Assembly (NCBI RefSeq): GCF_030463535.1
Contig: NC_132878.1
Span: forward strand, 26,865,261-26,929,260
Length of the DNA stretch: 64,000 nucleotides
Origin: Salminus brasiliensis
Taxonomy: Eukaryota; Chordata; Actinopteri; Characiformes; Bryconidae
Direction of reading: 5' to 3'
The notes under the pieces were generated by a model, which had not been told where the DNA came from, made no database searches, and was given only the letters and a program-made list of their open reading frames with translations. Shown here one piece after another: positions 23,446 through 35,148 of the stretch (within the stretch, counting starts at the first letter, position 1; each line of letters begins with the position of its first letter). The translations under genes were made by a program, and so were the position numbers.

Positions 23446-24412
23446 ACTGTGTCTCTAGTACCCTTTCTTCCTATTTCTTTCTCTCTCCCTCCCTATGTCT
23501 TTTTCACACACACACTGTGCATTTCTTTGTGTTTCCACAGACACTCATTACCCACTCTGTTACATTATAAAATTCCCAGAATGCCCCCCTCCCCACCACT
23601 CACACACTCCCCCATACCAACATCCTGTGTCCTCCTTTAAACTGCTCCCTTGCTCTATTCCATGCTCTTCAGGGTAACTATCGGGTGTGTGTTTGTGTAC
23701 GTGTGTGTATGTGTGTGAAATGAGTTTGTAAGATATATGGTTTTCCCTGACCCCATAAATATCCCGTACATCCCGCACGCTCTGTGTGTGAGAGTGTGTG
23801 TGTGTAAAGAGTCTGCTAAAAATGTTCTCATGATGACCACACTGGATTCTCAGGGTCCGGTGATAAATCTGGTTCAGTTTAGAAAGCACTCAAAGCTCCG
23901 ACCCTTGAGAGCCTCAAGACAGTCTGATTTTTTTATTAAAGTCTGATTTTTCGATTAAAGTCTGATTTTTATTATTTAAAAAAAGTCTGATTTTTTGATT
24001 ACAACGTTTTTCCTTCTTTCTTAAAAACAAGAGACTGGACACAGCTGTCAGGCTTAAAGGAAAAGAGAACAGGATGCAATTGCAGACTAACATTAATGAG
24101 GACTCTGGAACTAACTGGAGGTCAAGACTTTCAGAAAACATCAGACAATCTGGAAGGCAAGAGGAACACCAAAAAAGCAGATGCAAAGCTAGAGAGTGGA
24201 AAGATTCAGGCAGAGGTCATAAACAAACAGGCAAACCCAGAAGATGAGTCCATAAGGCTCAGAGCTCAGGTGTGGGTGAAGTCCTCACAAAGTTTGTTTG
24301 AGGAGAAGGTCCTCATAAATCCAGTTTAGGTATGTGTGGAACAGGGAGTAGCCCTGTGATCATCAGGCTGGGGATGCCGAGTGCAGGAGCTTACCGTAGG
24401 GCAAGGAGGGTG

Positions 24413-24757
24413 TCTGGTTCAGATCATAATTAAATGTCATTATTTAAATCTTACAAAGACTAATGTGGGATGAAATGATGGAGTCAGTGTTGGTTTTCAT
24501 GAACTACAAGTGTGTGTGAAATGGTTTCTGATAAGTTGACTTGAGTGCACCACAAACATCATGGTGAAGTGTAGCAGAGCGAGGGGGTTCTTTAAAGGTA
24601 TTTAACTAAAGGGAATGTTTCTTTATAAATCCATGGCTAGTCAAAAAATATCTGGATGCTTAAATTGTTCTATGCCTGGTTAAGGTGGGTAAAGAAGTGA
24701 TTAGCTGAGTGGTTGGCACACTCTTAAAAAAGGAGACATAGGCAAACACAGCCTTGG
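24413..24757. repeat. Local direct duplication, copy B
   Basis: This is the second copy, about 1.35 kb downstream of 23057-23445. Between the copies lie a TCTGATTTTT short tandem repeat (23925-24000) and about 300 bp without a recognisable gene. Confidence 0.75.
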
Positions 24758-25659
24758 CTGTCCTGACCTAGCACCCAACCTGGATTATGAACCTGCAGCT
24801 CTCCAGTTTTTGGCTGGGACCTCTAACCAAGCCTTCTAAAGTTTCAGGGGCATAGCCAAGAGCTCCCATTTAGCAGTGGTTATTTTATTCTGGCTGAGAG
24901 AGTAGTGACTTTGTGAATGTTGGAACACACTTGGGAGTTTCCTAATTTCATACAAGCATGGGGAAGAACCACTGAGAAGAACCAAGGCTCAAAAGAAGAC
25001 CAGGAGGAAGAAAAAAAATAGTGTTTAAAGGTAGGCCTCCCTTAAAGTGTATGGAAGAACTACTGGAAGAGGAACCAAGGAGAAAAAATGGGAACTTCCC
25101 AAAACTCTCTGAGAGAAATCAAGGCATGGGGTAGAATCACTGAGAGTAACCAAATGAAAAAGAATAATATGTTTAACTTTGAAAGATTATGTTCCCTACA
25201 GGTCAAAATGACTGGGATACCACTGAGAAAAAACTAAGAAGAGGAGATTAGAAGAAAAACAATTGCTGCATTTTTTCAGTATAAAAGCTGTCAGTGCTGA
25301 ATGCCACATTTCACATACAGTGTTTCCACCAGTGTTGAATTAAGACATGGTGGCTTATTGAAATAAAGTTTTTTCATGTTTCCCTCATTGTATTCAAATG
25401 GTGTTTGTGACAGATATGTACCAGTATGGCTTTTTGGCAGCTCATCATAAGCAGCATAAAATGAAAACTGGTTCAAGCACTCATGGAATTAATACCCCTT
25501 GAGAAAACATGTTTTTCTCTTTTCAGAGCCATGGATTTGGTCTAAGACAAACAAGCCATTCTGTCTCACTAATATTTGGGAAAGGCTTCAAAAAGTGTCG
25601 CTTTAAAATGTAGAGGAGCAGCTGCTGCGACTCCTACCCTTGAGAGGTACTGTGAGGTA

Positions 25660-27015
25660 CTGTACTTGTGATGGAAATGTAGGAGTGATATGATGGAGAG
25701 GTAGGAGTGGTATTGTGATGGAGAAGTAGGAGTGGTACTGTGATGGAGAGATAGGAGTGGTATTGTGATGAAGAAATAGGAGTGGTATTGTGATGGAGAA
25801 ATAGGTGTGGTATTGTGATAAAGAGATAGGAGTGGTATTGTGATGGAGATGTAGGAGTGGTATTGTGATGGAGAGGTTGGAGTGGTATTGTGATGGAGAG
25901 GTAGAAGTTGTATTGTGATGAAGAAATAGGAGTGGTATTGTGATGGAGAAATAGGAGTGGTATTGTGATGGAGAGGCAAGAGTGGTTTTGTGATGGAGAG
26001 GTAGGAGAGGTACTGTGATAAAGAGGTAGGAGTGGTATTGTGATGGAAATGTAAGAGTGGATTTGTCATGGAGAGGTATAAATGGTATTGTGATGGAGAA
26101 GTATGAGTGGTATTGTGATGGAGGGGTAGGGGTGGCATTGGGATGGAGAGGTAGGAGTGGTATTGTGATGGAGAGGTAGGGGTGGCATTGGGATGGAGAG
26201 GTAGGAGTGGTATTGTGATGGAGATGTAAGAGTGGATTTGTCATGGAGAGGTATAAGTGGTATTGTAAAGGAGAGGTATGAGTGGTACTGTGATGGAAAG
26301 GTATGAGTGGTATTGTGATGGACAGGTAGGAGAGATATTGTGATGGAGATGTAGGAGTGAAATTGCGATAGATAGGTAGGAGTGGTATTGTGATGGAGAT
26401 GTAGGAGAGGTACTGTAATGGAGATGTAGGAGTGGTATTGTGATGGAGATGTAGGAGTGGTATTGTGATGGAGAGGTATGAGTGGTATTGTGATGGAGAG
26501 GTAGGGGTGGTATTGTGATGGAGAGGTAGGAGTGACATTATGATGGAGAGGTATGAGTGGTATTGTGATGGAGATGTAGAAGTTGTATCATGATGGAGAT
26601 GTAGAAGTTGTATTGTGATGGAGAGGTAGGAGAGATATTGTGATGGATAGGTAGGAGTGGTATTGTAATGGAGATGTAGGAGAGGTATTGTAATGGAGAT
26701 GTAGCAGTGGTATTGTAATGGAGATGTAGGAGAGGTATTGTAATGGAGATATAGGAGTGGTATTGTGACTGAGAGGTTGGAGTTGTATTGTGACAAAGAG
26801 ACTGATGTGGTATTGTGATGGAGAAATAAGAGTAGTATTGTATTGGAGTTGTATTCTAAAGAAGAGTCTGATGTGGTATTGTGATGGAGAAAGTAGAGTT
26901 GTATTGTGATGGAGTGGTATTGTGATGGAGTGGTATTGTAACAAAGAGACTGATGTGGTTTTGCAATGGAGAAATTAGGGTAGTATTGTGATGGAGTGGT
27001 GGAGTAGTATTGTGA
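25660..27015. repeat. 25-bp minisatellite, about 50 units
   Basis: The unit is close to TATTGTGATGGAGAGGTAGG plus AGTGG, repeated with substitutions for about 1.35 kb. Because 25 is not a multiple of three, reading continues through all three phases, giving a 25-residue protein period on the minus strand (SPSQYHSYLSITIPLLPLHH type). A stop-free unit therefore creates a 476-codon open frame (27033-25603) and overlapping ones. No start context, splice structure or domain supports real translation. Confidence 0.95.
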
Positions 27016-27207
27016 TAAATGGCCAGTGTGCATGAAGAGTTATTAACATTAGCAACATGAGTGTAGGATTCTGTGTTAAAAAGTAACACATCACTTGATC
27101 TCTCTGATAGGAAGGGTAGGTTTATTGGCATAAACATGAAATAATTATGTCATCTTCACACCTCACACAAGTTTTCTGCACCACCCTTAATGCAAAAGGC
27201 TAATGAG

Positions 27208-27410
27208 GTTGGTGTAGTGTAGTGGATTATCTTTGCCCTCCCCATTTTAAACATTTTAAAGAGTCTGATTCCTCAGGTTGGCAAACACACACTACACCAA
27301 TAGGAGTTCTTGGGCAAGACACCTAATGCTACATTCATCTGCGGTTAATGTGTAACATGATTTATGTCACTCTGTATAAGAGCATTAGCCAATTTCCTAA
27401 ATAAATACAA
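27208..27410 (+). mobile_element. Decayed tRNA-derived SINE
   Basis: This resembles the SINE at 60236-60465: a TGTAGTGTAGTGGAT head, the middle block ACTACACCAATAGGAGTTCT with TTGGGCAAGAC, and an end block TATAAGAGCATTAGCCAA. It is diverged and interrupted. Confidence 0.6.
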
Positions 27411-27929
27411 ATGAAAAAAGTGTTGCCAAACATTCTGGGATGAAAATGTTTTGAATAAGGAATCAAAATGTTTATATCTCGCCCACAAACAGAAACAAGA
27501 CAGAAGAGTGGAGGTGGACTGGAGCAAAGCCTGTTTTCCAGACCCTAGCTGTGCATGATGTAGTAATGTCATGATTTTCATTTGGCTGCTCCTGCCTTCT
27601 TGACCGATTTAGCGCTTCAGTAAAGTGGAGAGGAAGAGTTCAGAAATTCAGTGGCAAGTTACTGTCACAGAGCTGCTCAAATGACAGGCTGAAGAGATCT
27701 ATCAATGGACTGAGTGCAATAATTATCGTCAAGTACAGAGGTGCATAAGCTGGCTATAAGCATTGTTCCATGATCATTTTAAGCTGTACTGGATGGTAAT
27801 GTTTATAGCATGTTATTGTTCACTAAGCCACTTTATTTCTTTATTCAGTGAGATGTATATCATCTACTGTGTCACTTTACTTTCGTTTTCCCTACATTTA
27901 GTGCAGTGTAGAGTACTTTCTTCTTAATT

Positions 27930-28062
27930 TTATTATTTACTGTCATTATATAATAAGTGTATCTGTATCAGTGTCCTGCCTGTACCTGTCCCTATAGTGT
28001 ACTACTGTGTTTTGCTGCTGGACATTTCCTTCGGGATCAGTAAAGTATATATTTATATATAT
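27930..28062 (+). mobile_element. LINE 3'-tail fragment
   Basis: GACATTTCCTTCGGGATCAG followed by TAAAGTATAT is a typical fish LINE 3' end with an AT-repeat tail. Only about 130 bp are present. Confidence 0.5.
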
Positions 28063-28419
28063 AAAAAAAATAAATAAAAGGAAAAACTGAATTAAGCACT
28101 TATTTATAGCTTTCCTATCACATGCAGATTTTCTGGTAGGTCTACATGCGTACGCCATGCCACTACCCAATTTTCTTGTTAACCCAAGGCCCCCAACAGT
28201 TTACAATTCTCTCTCATACCCTCACAGATTACAGATAGCACTTCATATGAATCCTGTATTCCAAATATATTATAAATGCATTGTAATTTCATCTCTGGAA
28301 AGGTTGGTTTCAGCAGGGAACACTTTTATTATTTTCCCTGATTCAATGTACAGTTTTCCACATAGCAACTGTTTCTTCAATCGATTTTACCCCACCCCTC
28401 TTGTATTGTATGCTGTTAC

Positions 28420-28720
28420 ATCACTGCAACTTCATCACTACAGCCAACACCTCACAACATCCTAACAACCGTCAGAGTTACGATGGCAACCAATCAAATA
28501 ACAACTATCTGGGATACAACAACAACTGCCTAGTCGCCTATGCCAATGATCTCCCAGAAGAGCAACCACCTGAGATACCATAGTAACTCTCTATAACATC
28601 AATCACTTGCAAATGTCTAGCACGACCTAGCAACCCCATCGCAAGATGCGATAGCTACCGCTTCATCAGCATAGCAACTGTACTGAACAGCATAGCAACC
28701 ACCTAGCAGTATTCATTACC
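28420..28720. repeat. CATAGCAACC-type degenerate repeat
   Basis: Multiple degenerate copies of ATAGCAACCACCTAG occur, inverse in orientation to the array at 19740-19850. Confidence 0.6.
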
Positions 28721-29008
28721 GTTATTTTTGTCACAGTAACATTACCTTACCAAATCAACTTGCTAAGCAGGTCTATTAGAGATTGCTTCAGCTGACAGTG
28801 TGGGAGGCAAGTGATTTAGCACCATGCTAACTGGTGGGGTATAAGCTTTCATAGCTTGTTAGCTATATTAGCCCTGTAGCTCCAGTGCTTAAACTAAAGA
28901 AACTGTAGATCCTGAAGGCTTATGTGCTACATGTGGATGGTTCCTTTAATGCAGGAAAAAACATAATTGCAGACTGATATCTTATAATTGTTAGCATCAT
29001 CTGGGTGT

Positions 29009-29036
29009 CACACACACACACACACACACACACACA
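29009..29036. repeat. (CA)n microsatellite
   Basis: About 14 CA units. Further CA/TG runs occur at 29266-29281, 29389-29422 and 29524-29544. Confidence 0.95.
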
Positions 29037-29099
29037 TGCACACACAGAAACATCTCACTTTCCTCTAAGCTGATTTTAAAGTGTGTTGTGTTCTCCTTA

Positions 29100-29245
29100 T
29101 CTTGACTCTCTGCAGCGCAGATAGTGCTAATTGTCTTAATTGCCTTGTTAACAAGATCATTATGACGTCATTGTCTCTGACCTATGAGGAGGCACATGGA
29201 TGTGTTGCAGGGGTAACATGAGAATACAGTGACTCATGCAGGCTG
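29100..29245. promoter_or_regulatory. Candidate regulatory block with CRE and palindrome
   Basis: This non-repetitive island lies between CA repeats. It contains two TAATTG homeodomain-type sites, the perfect palindrome CTTGTTAACAAG (29144-29155) and a full consensus cAMP-response element TGACGTCA (29163-29170). Such clustering suggests an enhancer or promoter, but no target gene is identified. Confidence 0.3.
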
Positions 29246-29385
29246 GAGCTCTCACTAAGAGCTTACACACACACACACACAGGTACTGACCTCTGTCCAG
29301 ATGCCTTCGAGACTCGTTCAGAAATGAAAACCCAGCATGAGCCTCATCACATCAGATTTCATTTGAAAACTGTGGACGAAGCACG

Positions 29386-29424
<39 letters not shown>

Positions 29425-29821
29425 TTTGTGTGAGACAGTAGGTTAGGTGAAAAGCAATCCTCCTTAATTAGGTAATAAAAATCACTCTAAAACACCTGGA
29501 GCTCCTTCCAGTAACACGATTGAAGTGTGTGTGTGTGTGTGTGTGCCTGTGCAGGTTTGTGTGTGTTATAAGTAGTGATGGTCATTTAAGGCCTATGATT
29601 TCTGGCACATAGCCAAAATCTCTCCCTCTCTGTCTCTCTCGCTCTCTCTCTGAATGTCAGTGGTAATAAAAAGCAAACAGGAAGTTCTGTATCTGCACTC
29701 CCCCCCCACACTCATTCTCTCAGTCACTCACCACAGCGGAGAGAAAGGCAGTGTGTGTATTTGTGTGTGTGGAGAAAACTTGTACATTAGGAGTACAAGT
29801 CCATGTTTGTCGTTTTGGAAG

Positions 29822-29905
29822 ATGATGGGCGACTGTTTGGAGTTCCTGCCTCGTAAAAAGAGCAGCTGGGTGTTGGTGGTAAAAACACGCAAGGTGGAGA
29901 TCTGA
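29822..29905 (+). other. Unassigned 27-codon open frame
   Basis: Two in-frame ATGs (29822, 29825) open a short frame encoding MMGDCLEFLPRKK and a basic tail, ending TGA at 29905. The frame is open upstream to 29654 as well. The sequence is unique and not repeat-like. I do not recognise it; it could be a first exon, a uORF in a 5' UTR, or chance. Confidence 0.2.
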
Positions 29906-29989
29906 GACCAGCCGTCAGCACCTCACCGGTCAGTAATGGTACACTCCACTACACTCTCTGTGTTTACTGTTCAGACAGGTTCTGCTCTT

Positions 29990-30660
29990 TTACGATGCAA
30001 TATCCAGTTACTTAGGGATGCTAATATAGTTATTAATTTAGTCTTATACAGTTATGAGAGTATGTGGTTATTACTACAGTCTACAACAGTGATTGATATT
30101 AATATTAATATAGGGACTAATGCAGTGATTAATGCAGTTATTACTAGAGTCTGAAATAGTCAGTTACAGACTTACAGATACAGCTATTATTACAGTTACT
30201 AATAGAGTAAATAATAAAGGTATTAATATTCATTAATACAGCTCTAATCATAGTTACTAATGTAATAAATAATACAATTTTTATCCAATAGTCAGTAATA
30301 CAGCTACTTCTATAGTTATTAATGGAGTAAATACCACTGTAATAATAGTAATTTATACTATTTTTACTTAATAGTAAGTTATATATTATGAACTGTGGTA
30401 TTACTGCTGTTATTAAAATAGGTATTAATACAGTTAGTACATGGTTATTAATTCGGTTATTAACAGGAATTAAGGCAATTATTATTCATTGATTATTATT
30501 AGAGACATTTATACATTTTTACAGTTATATGTACATTCAGCAATTGATATTCATGCAGTTATTAATGCAGTCATTAGTAGAGCTATGATTTAAGGTGTAT
30601 ATAGTAATATAGTGTAATTAAGTTATGATTAATGATGAATAAATGCCATTATTAAAGTAT
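29990..30660. repeat. AT-rich degenerate short repeats
   Basis: The stretch is built from variants of CAGTTATTAATACAGT. There is no coding content. Confidence 0.7.
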
Positions 30661-31889
30661 TTATTGAGTCATTGATGAATCTTTTTTTATGTTATTGTTG
30701 TCAGCACAGTTGTTATTAGTGGTATTATGATACAGTTACGAATTCAGCACATACTGGTAAAGTCTTTTCAACATATGTTTAAACTGCAAAGTGAGACATA
30801 CTTCACTATTACTAAAGCATAAACATATACATACATCTGACATTGAATCATATTGAACATGATTGCGAAACCTTTCTAGATAGAAAGAGTTCACAGTCAT
30901 TCTCTCCACAAAATGACAACATCAGTTCTTATTATTTCTTTGTAAGCAGGTGCAGCACTTAAGTTCTTATATGGTATTTCCTTTGTTAACTGCTTTGTAA
31001 TTACATGAACCTAGATCTATATCAGAATCTGCTTAAAGACATATTGAATGCTTTTTCAATAAAATATATTTTCATAAATATTTATTTTCATAAAAACAAA
31101 TATTCAGTAAGCTACACCTTTTTCTACCTTGCCTTGGGGAGTCAGAATCAAGCGCTTTAACATTAGCTAGAAAACATTAGCTGCTACTTCAAGTAGTAAA
31201 AGACTAAATATAAAAAAGATACTATATATATATTCCCTGTTTTTTCTCTTATTTTTCCGTTTTTGACATATTTTGACAAATCTGACACTTGTTCTTCACT
31301 ATGTGTCAATTAAATCAATAGAAATGCTCCAAAATGACATGTTTTGACATTGACCTCCAACCTCACCATTTGGGAGATATAATATTTAGATTTTGGCAGC
31401 AATAACACATAATCATTCTGTCTCTAATACAAAGCTTCAATTTCTGACTTAAACAGCACTCTTTTTATGGAACAACCCAACTATCTTTCCAAATAAGGCT
31501 CTTTGGGTGAGTGAAATGTCTTTCAGTAAAGGTTTGAGCTGAACTGCCGGCACTCATTATTAAAACTCCAGTAGACATAACATCACTTCTGCAGAGCTGA
31601 ATTTGATTCACTTAGACTTTAACTTGTAATCTGAGGTGATCCAGGCTGTGTGATTTCATTGGCCATCCTAGAGTTTTCGCTCTGAATTCTTCGACTCTGG
31701 CATTCCAAGGAATAACATTCCGGAACTTGCTGATTTGGAACACGTGCAGTGTGACATATGGACTGGAATGTTAAAAAAACCTCAGAACCTGATATGTGCC
31801 TACAGCAGTGTTAATGCGAGCATAAACTGTGTCAAGACAAATATGATTAATGATAGAGGTCCTACCATACACTCCTCTGCCTCTCTTCT

Positions 31890-32400
31890 AGCTCCACCAT
31901 GCTCATAGACTATAGCCCATATTATCACACCACCACCCCCACCCCATTCATCACTGGTCAGTTTCTGACCACACATTGATTGGGTGATGGACCATTTGCA
32001 GCATTGTAGTGACATTGACATGGAAGTGTGTGTATATCTCAAAAAATGACTATGACCACTATTTGGACAAAAGTATGGGGACACCTCTGTCTGCTCATTC
32101 TTGAAAACAATGGAATTTAAAAGAGTTTATTCTGCTAGTGTTAGAATAAATAACATGGTAAACTAAAAAAAAAACACTAAAGTGACCAGTGTGTGGATGT
32201 CTGATGTGTTTCTAATAAAGTGGCCAGTTTGTGGATGTCTAATGTGTTTCTAATAAAGTGGCCAGTGTGTGGAAGATTAGCTGTTTCTATTAAGTGGCTA
32301 GTAATGGGGGAGGCACAAGGTAGGTGTTTCTAATAAAGTGGTCAGTGAGTGGAAGCACAAGGTAGGTGTTTCTAATAAAGTAACCAGTAAGTGGTTAATG
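31890..32400. repeat. Cluster of dispersed fish repeats
   Basis: 31950-32035 carries a repeat with CACTGGTCAGTTTCTGACCA. 32050-32130 resembles the outer part of a Tc1-derived MITE (TTTGGACAAAAGTATGGGGA). 32190-32390 holds 4-5 degenerate copies of TTTCTAATAAAGTGGCCAGT. Confidence 0.6.
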
Positions 32401-33154
32401 TAACAGAATTTTATTTAAAACAATGATCTTTTTGTGATCTTACAAAATACTATATGTTTTAATGTTTCTGCTGGAAATGTCTCATCTCTAGTCATGAAAT
32501 GGGAGTTACCTTATACTTGAGCTTCACAGGCAATGATAATTCTAGTCTTGATTATGTTAGACAGTCATGGGGATTTTCCACTGAAAAATAATTTTTTAGT
32601 CAAAGACTGTGTGTCTGGGAGAGAAGCCCAAAATCTTTCAAAGCTAAAGAAGCAGCAGTTGAATTATGGACATAATGGCTATTCTTTAATATCCTGCTGT
32701 TTTGAGTAGATTAGTGAGGATTCTGCAGGTGTGCTATTGAATGTTTGTGAAATCAGGCACACGATCTAGAGCTGTTGAAAGCCAGAGATTTAGGATAACT
32801 GATGTAAAAGGTTAATCAAGACGAATGGCCAACAAGGAAACGTTAGTCAACATACACTGCCTCCCAAAAGTTTGAGAACGCCTTGCCTTCTTTTGAAATG
32901 TAACTTTTCTCCCTGTTACTTTCAAATAAGAAAACCTAGTGCAGCTTCAGCAAAGTTGAAGCAGCGGTGCTCTGTTATGTGTATATTGACCTGCAACATT
33001 TAGCTGCATGGTCATTAATGTGCCTTTACCCAAAAACTGATTTAACAGCTTCTTTTCCAAACAATTGATAATGAGCACAAGGTAAATCTCTTTTGGCCTA
33101 AACCTGAAGCTGATTAACAACAAACAACTAACCAAACAAGACTATAAATAAAGA

Positions 33155-33790
33155 ATCTACAATGAATTATTCAGTGTCTACTGTGAATTACTTAGTATTG
33201 ATAATAAATCATAATGTTCTATACATTATTCAGTATATTTTATAAATTATTTATTATCTACTATGATTCTATCATTTAAGAATCAACTATGAATTATTAG
33301 CATTCACTATAAAATCTACAGTATTTACTATGAATTATTCAGTAACTACTACAAATTATTCTGTATCTTTTATGAATTATTCATTATTTACTATGAATCA
33401 TTTAAGAATCTACTATGAATTATTAGCATTTACTATAAAATATACAGTATTTACTATTATTATTCAGTATTTACTATGAATTATTCAGTAACTACTATGA
33501 ATTATTCAATATTTACTATGCATTATTCAGTATTTACTGTAAGTTATTTAGTATCTACTAGAAATTGTTTAGTATCATCTATGAATTATTTAGTATTGAC
33601 CATAAATGATTAAGTATCTACTAGGAATTATTTAGTATCTACTAGAAATTATTCAGTATCTTCTATAAATTCAGTATTTACTTTGAGTTATTCAGTATTT
33701 ACTTGGAATGGTTAATTATCTTTTATGTATTATTCACTATAAATGCTACTATGACTTATTTACTACAAAATATATAGCATATAGTGGATT
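33155..33790. repeat. 21-bp AT-rich minisatellite
   Basis: About 30 degenerate copies of ATTCAGTATTTACTATGAAT (21 bp with one further T) occur, best preserved at 33460-33560. Confidence 0.85.
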
Positions 33791-34052
33791 AAAGGTGTTT
33801 AAACTTCTTGCTATAAGAGCATACAGATGTTGACTGCCTGTGTGCTGCAGCAGAGTCTAGTTATGTTGCTCAAAAACATCTAAAAGCCTCTCCTCCAGTT
33901 GGGTTCTGTTTCTTCTGCTTTTAAGGCGAAGTATTGGATACTTTTGTGACTTTCAAATTGTGTAACTGTCCCTGCAGAGCCCCCTGTGCAGCCCCCTGAA
34001 GCAAAAGGGGGGGTGTGGAGTTTTTTTTGGATAGGGGGATTCTCAGGCACTC

Positions 34053-34104
34053 TATAAAAGAAAAGCCCCCCATAGGAAAGTCCCACAAGATTGTATCAGC
34101 CAAT
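34053..34104 (+). promoter_or_regulatory. Possible agtr2 promoter elements
   Basis: TATAAAAG at 34053-34060, a canonical NF-kB-type site on the minus strand (GGGACTTTCC, 34084-34075) and a CCAAT at 34100-34104 lie 1.1 kb upstream of the agtr2 start. A splice-acceptor-like TTTTCCGTTGCAG ends at 35095, so a 5' UTR exon here, spliced to 35096, is plausible. This is untested inference. Confidence 0.3.
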
Positions 34105-34296
34105 CGGATTCTTCTGTGTGCCCTCCACCTAAACTAATACAATCCAGCTGCAGGACAAGTCTACTGAGAGCTGTTAAACACATCTGCTCCTTACCCACAT
34201 TTCACACACACACACACACATACACACTTGCAACACTTGCAAACGCTCACTCACTTCTATACACACACAAAACAATGACAGCACCAGACCAATCAA

Positions 34297-34546
34297 TTGA
34301 GAAGAGAAACAGGGAGAGAAGTAGAAAAACAAGTAGAGAAAGTAGAAAAACAAGAAAGAGAGAGGAATTATAATTATGGAAAAAGAAAGAAAGAGAGAAA
34401 GAAAAAGAGGGAAGACGAAACAGTACAGTGATGAAGAAGGAAAGAAAGAGAGAGGAGAATAAAGAAAAGGGTCAAAGAAAGAGATTAATATGAATGAGAT
34501 TGATAGAGAAAGAAGGAGAAAGAGAGAAAAAAAAGAAAAAAGAAGA

Positions 34547-34616
<70 letters not shown>
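34297..34616. repeat. Polypurine (GAGA) tract
   Basis: A roughly 320-bp region is almost entirely A/G on the plus strand, ending in two (GA)n runs (34550-34579 and 34587-34616). A long open frame on the opposite strand (218 codons, Leu/Ser/Phe-rich) is an artefact of the polypyrimidine composition. Confidence 0.9.
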
Positions 34617-34617
<1 letters not shown>

Positions 34618-35148
34618 ATCACTCATGGTGGTTGCATCAGTGTCTCTTCTTAATCCTCCGCTCCAGTCATTCATTATTATATAACACTGTGGGACAAACT
34701 CTCTACAGCGAAGAAACGTGATGCTTCCAGCATTTGCGTAAACATGCAATGAAGCATCATGTTCACACACACACACACACACACACATAGAGACACACAC
34801 TCTTTCCATAAAGATTCTGAACCCTTTCACACGCGACTCAAACCACTGGAGACTCCGTCAGTGGGAATCTTTTCCTCAGGGTTTATTTTTCTATTTTGGC
34901 GAGCCGAGAGATCCTGGCAGCAATTTCGGCTCTCGTTCAGGCCTCTTGTCGAGAGCTTTCACAAGTTTTTTTTTGTTTTTGTTTCTCTCACAGAAGTTGT
35001 TTTGTGATAAATGTGAAGGATTAGAGCGGATAATAGATGATCAGGCTATATAAACATTTTCATCCCAAGCATTTCATTTTTCTTTTCCGTTGCAGGAGCT
35101 TTCACATTCCTGTCACACTGAAGCCCCCTACACGATTGACCCGCTGCC

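Noticed and set aside
25603-27033. 476-residue Leu/Ser/His/Thr-rich protein on the minus strand
   Set aside because: It is entirely a translated 25-bp minisatellite that is open in all three frames; no domain, promoter or splice evidence.
34174-34830. 218-residue Leu/Ser/Phe-rich open frame on the minus strand
   Set aside because: It is generated by the complement of the GA-rich tract and CA repeats; low complexity throughout.
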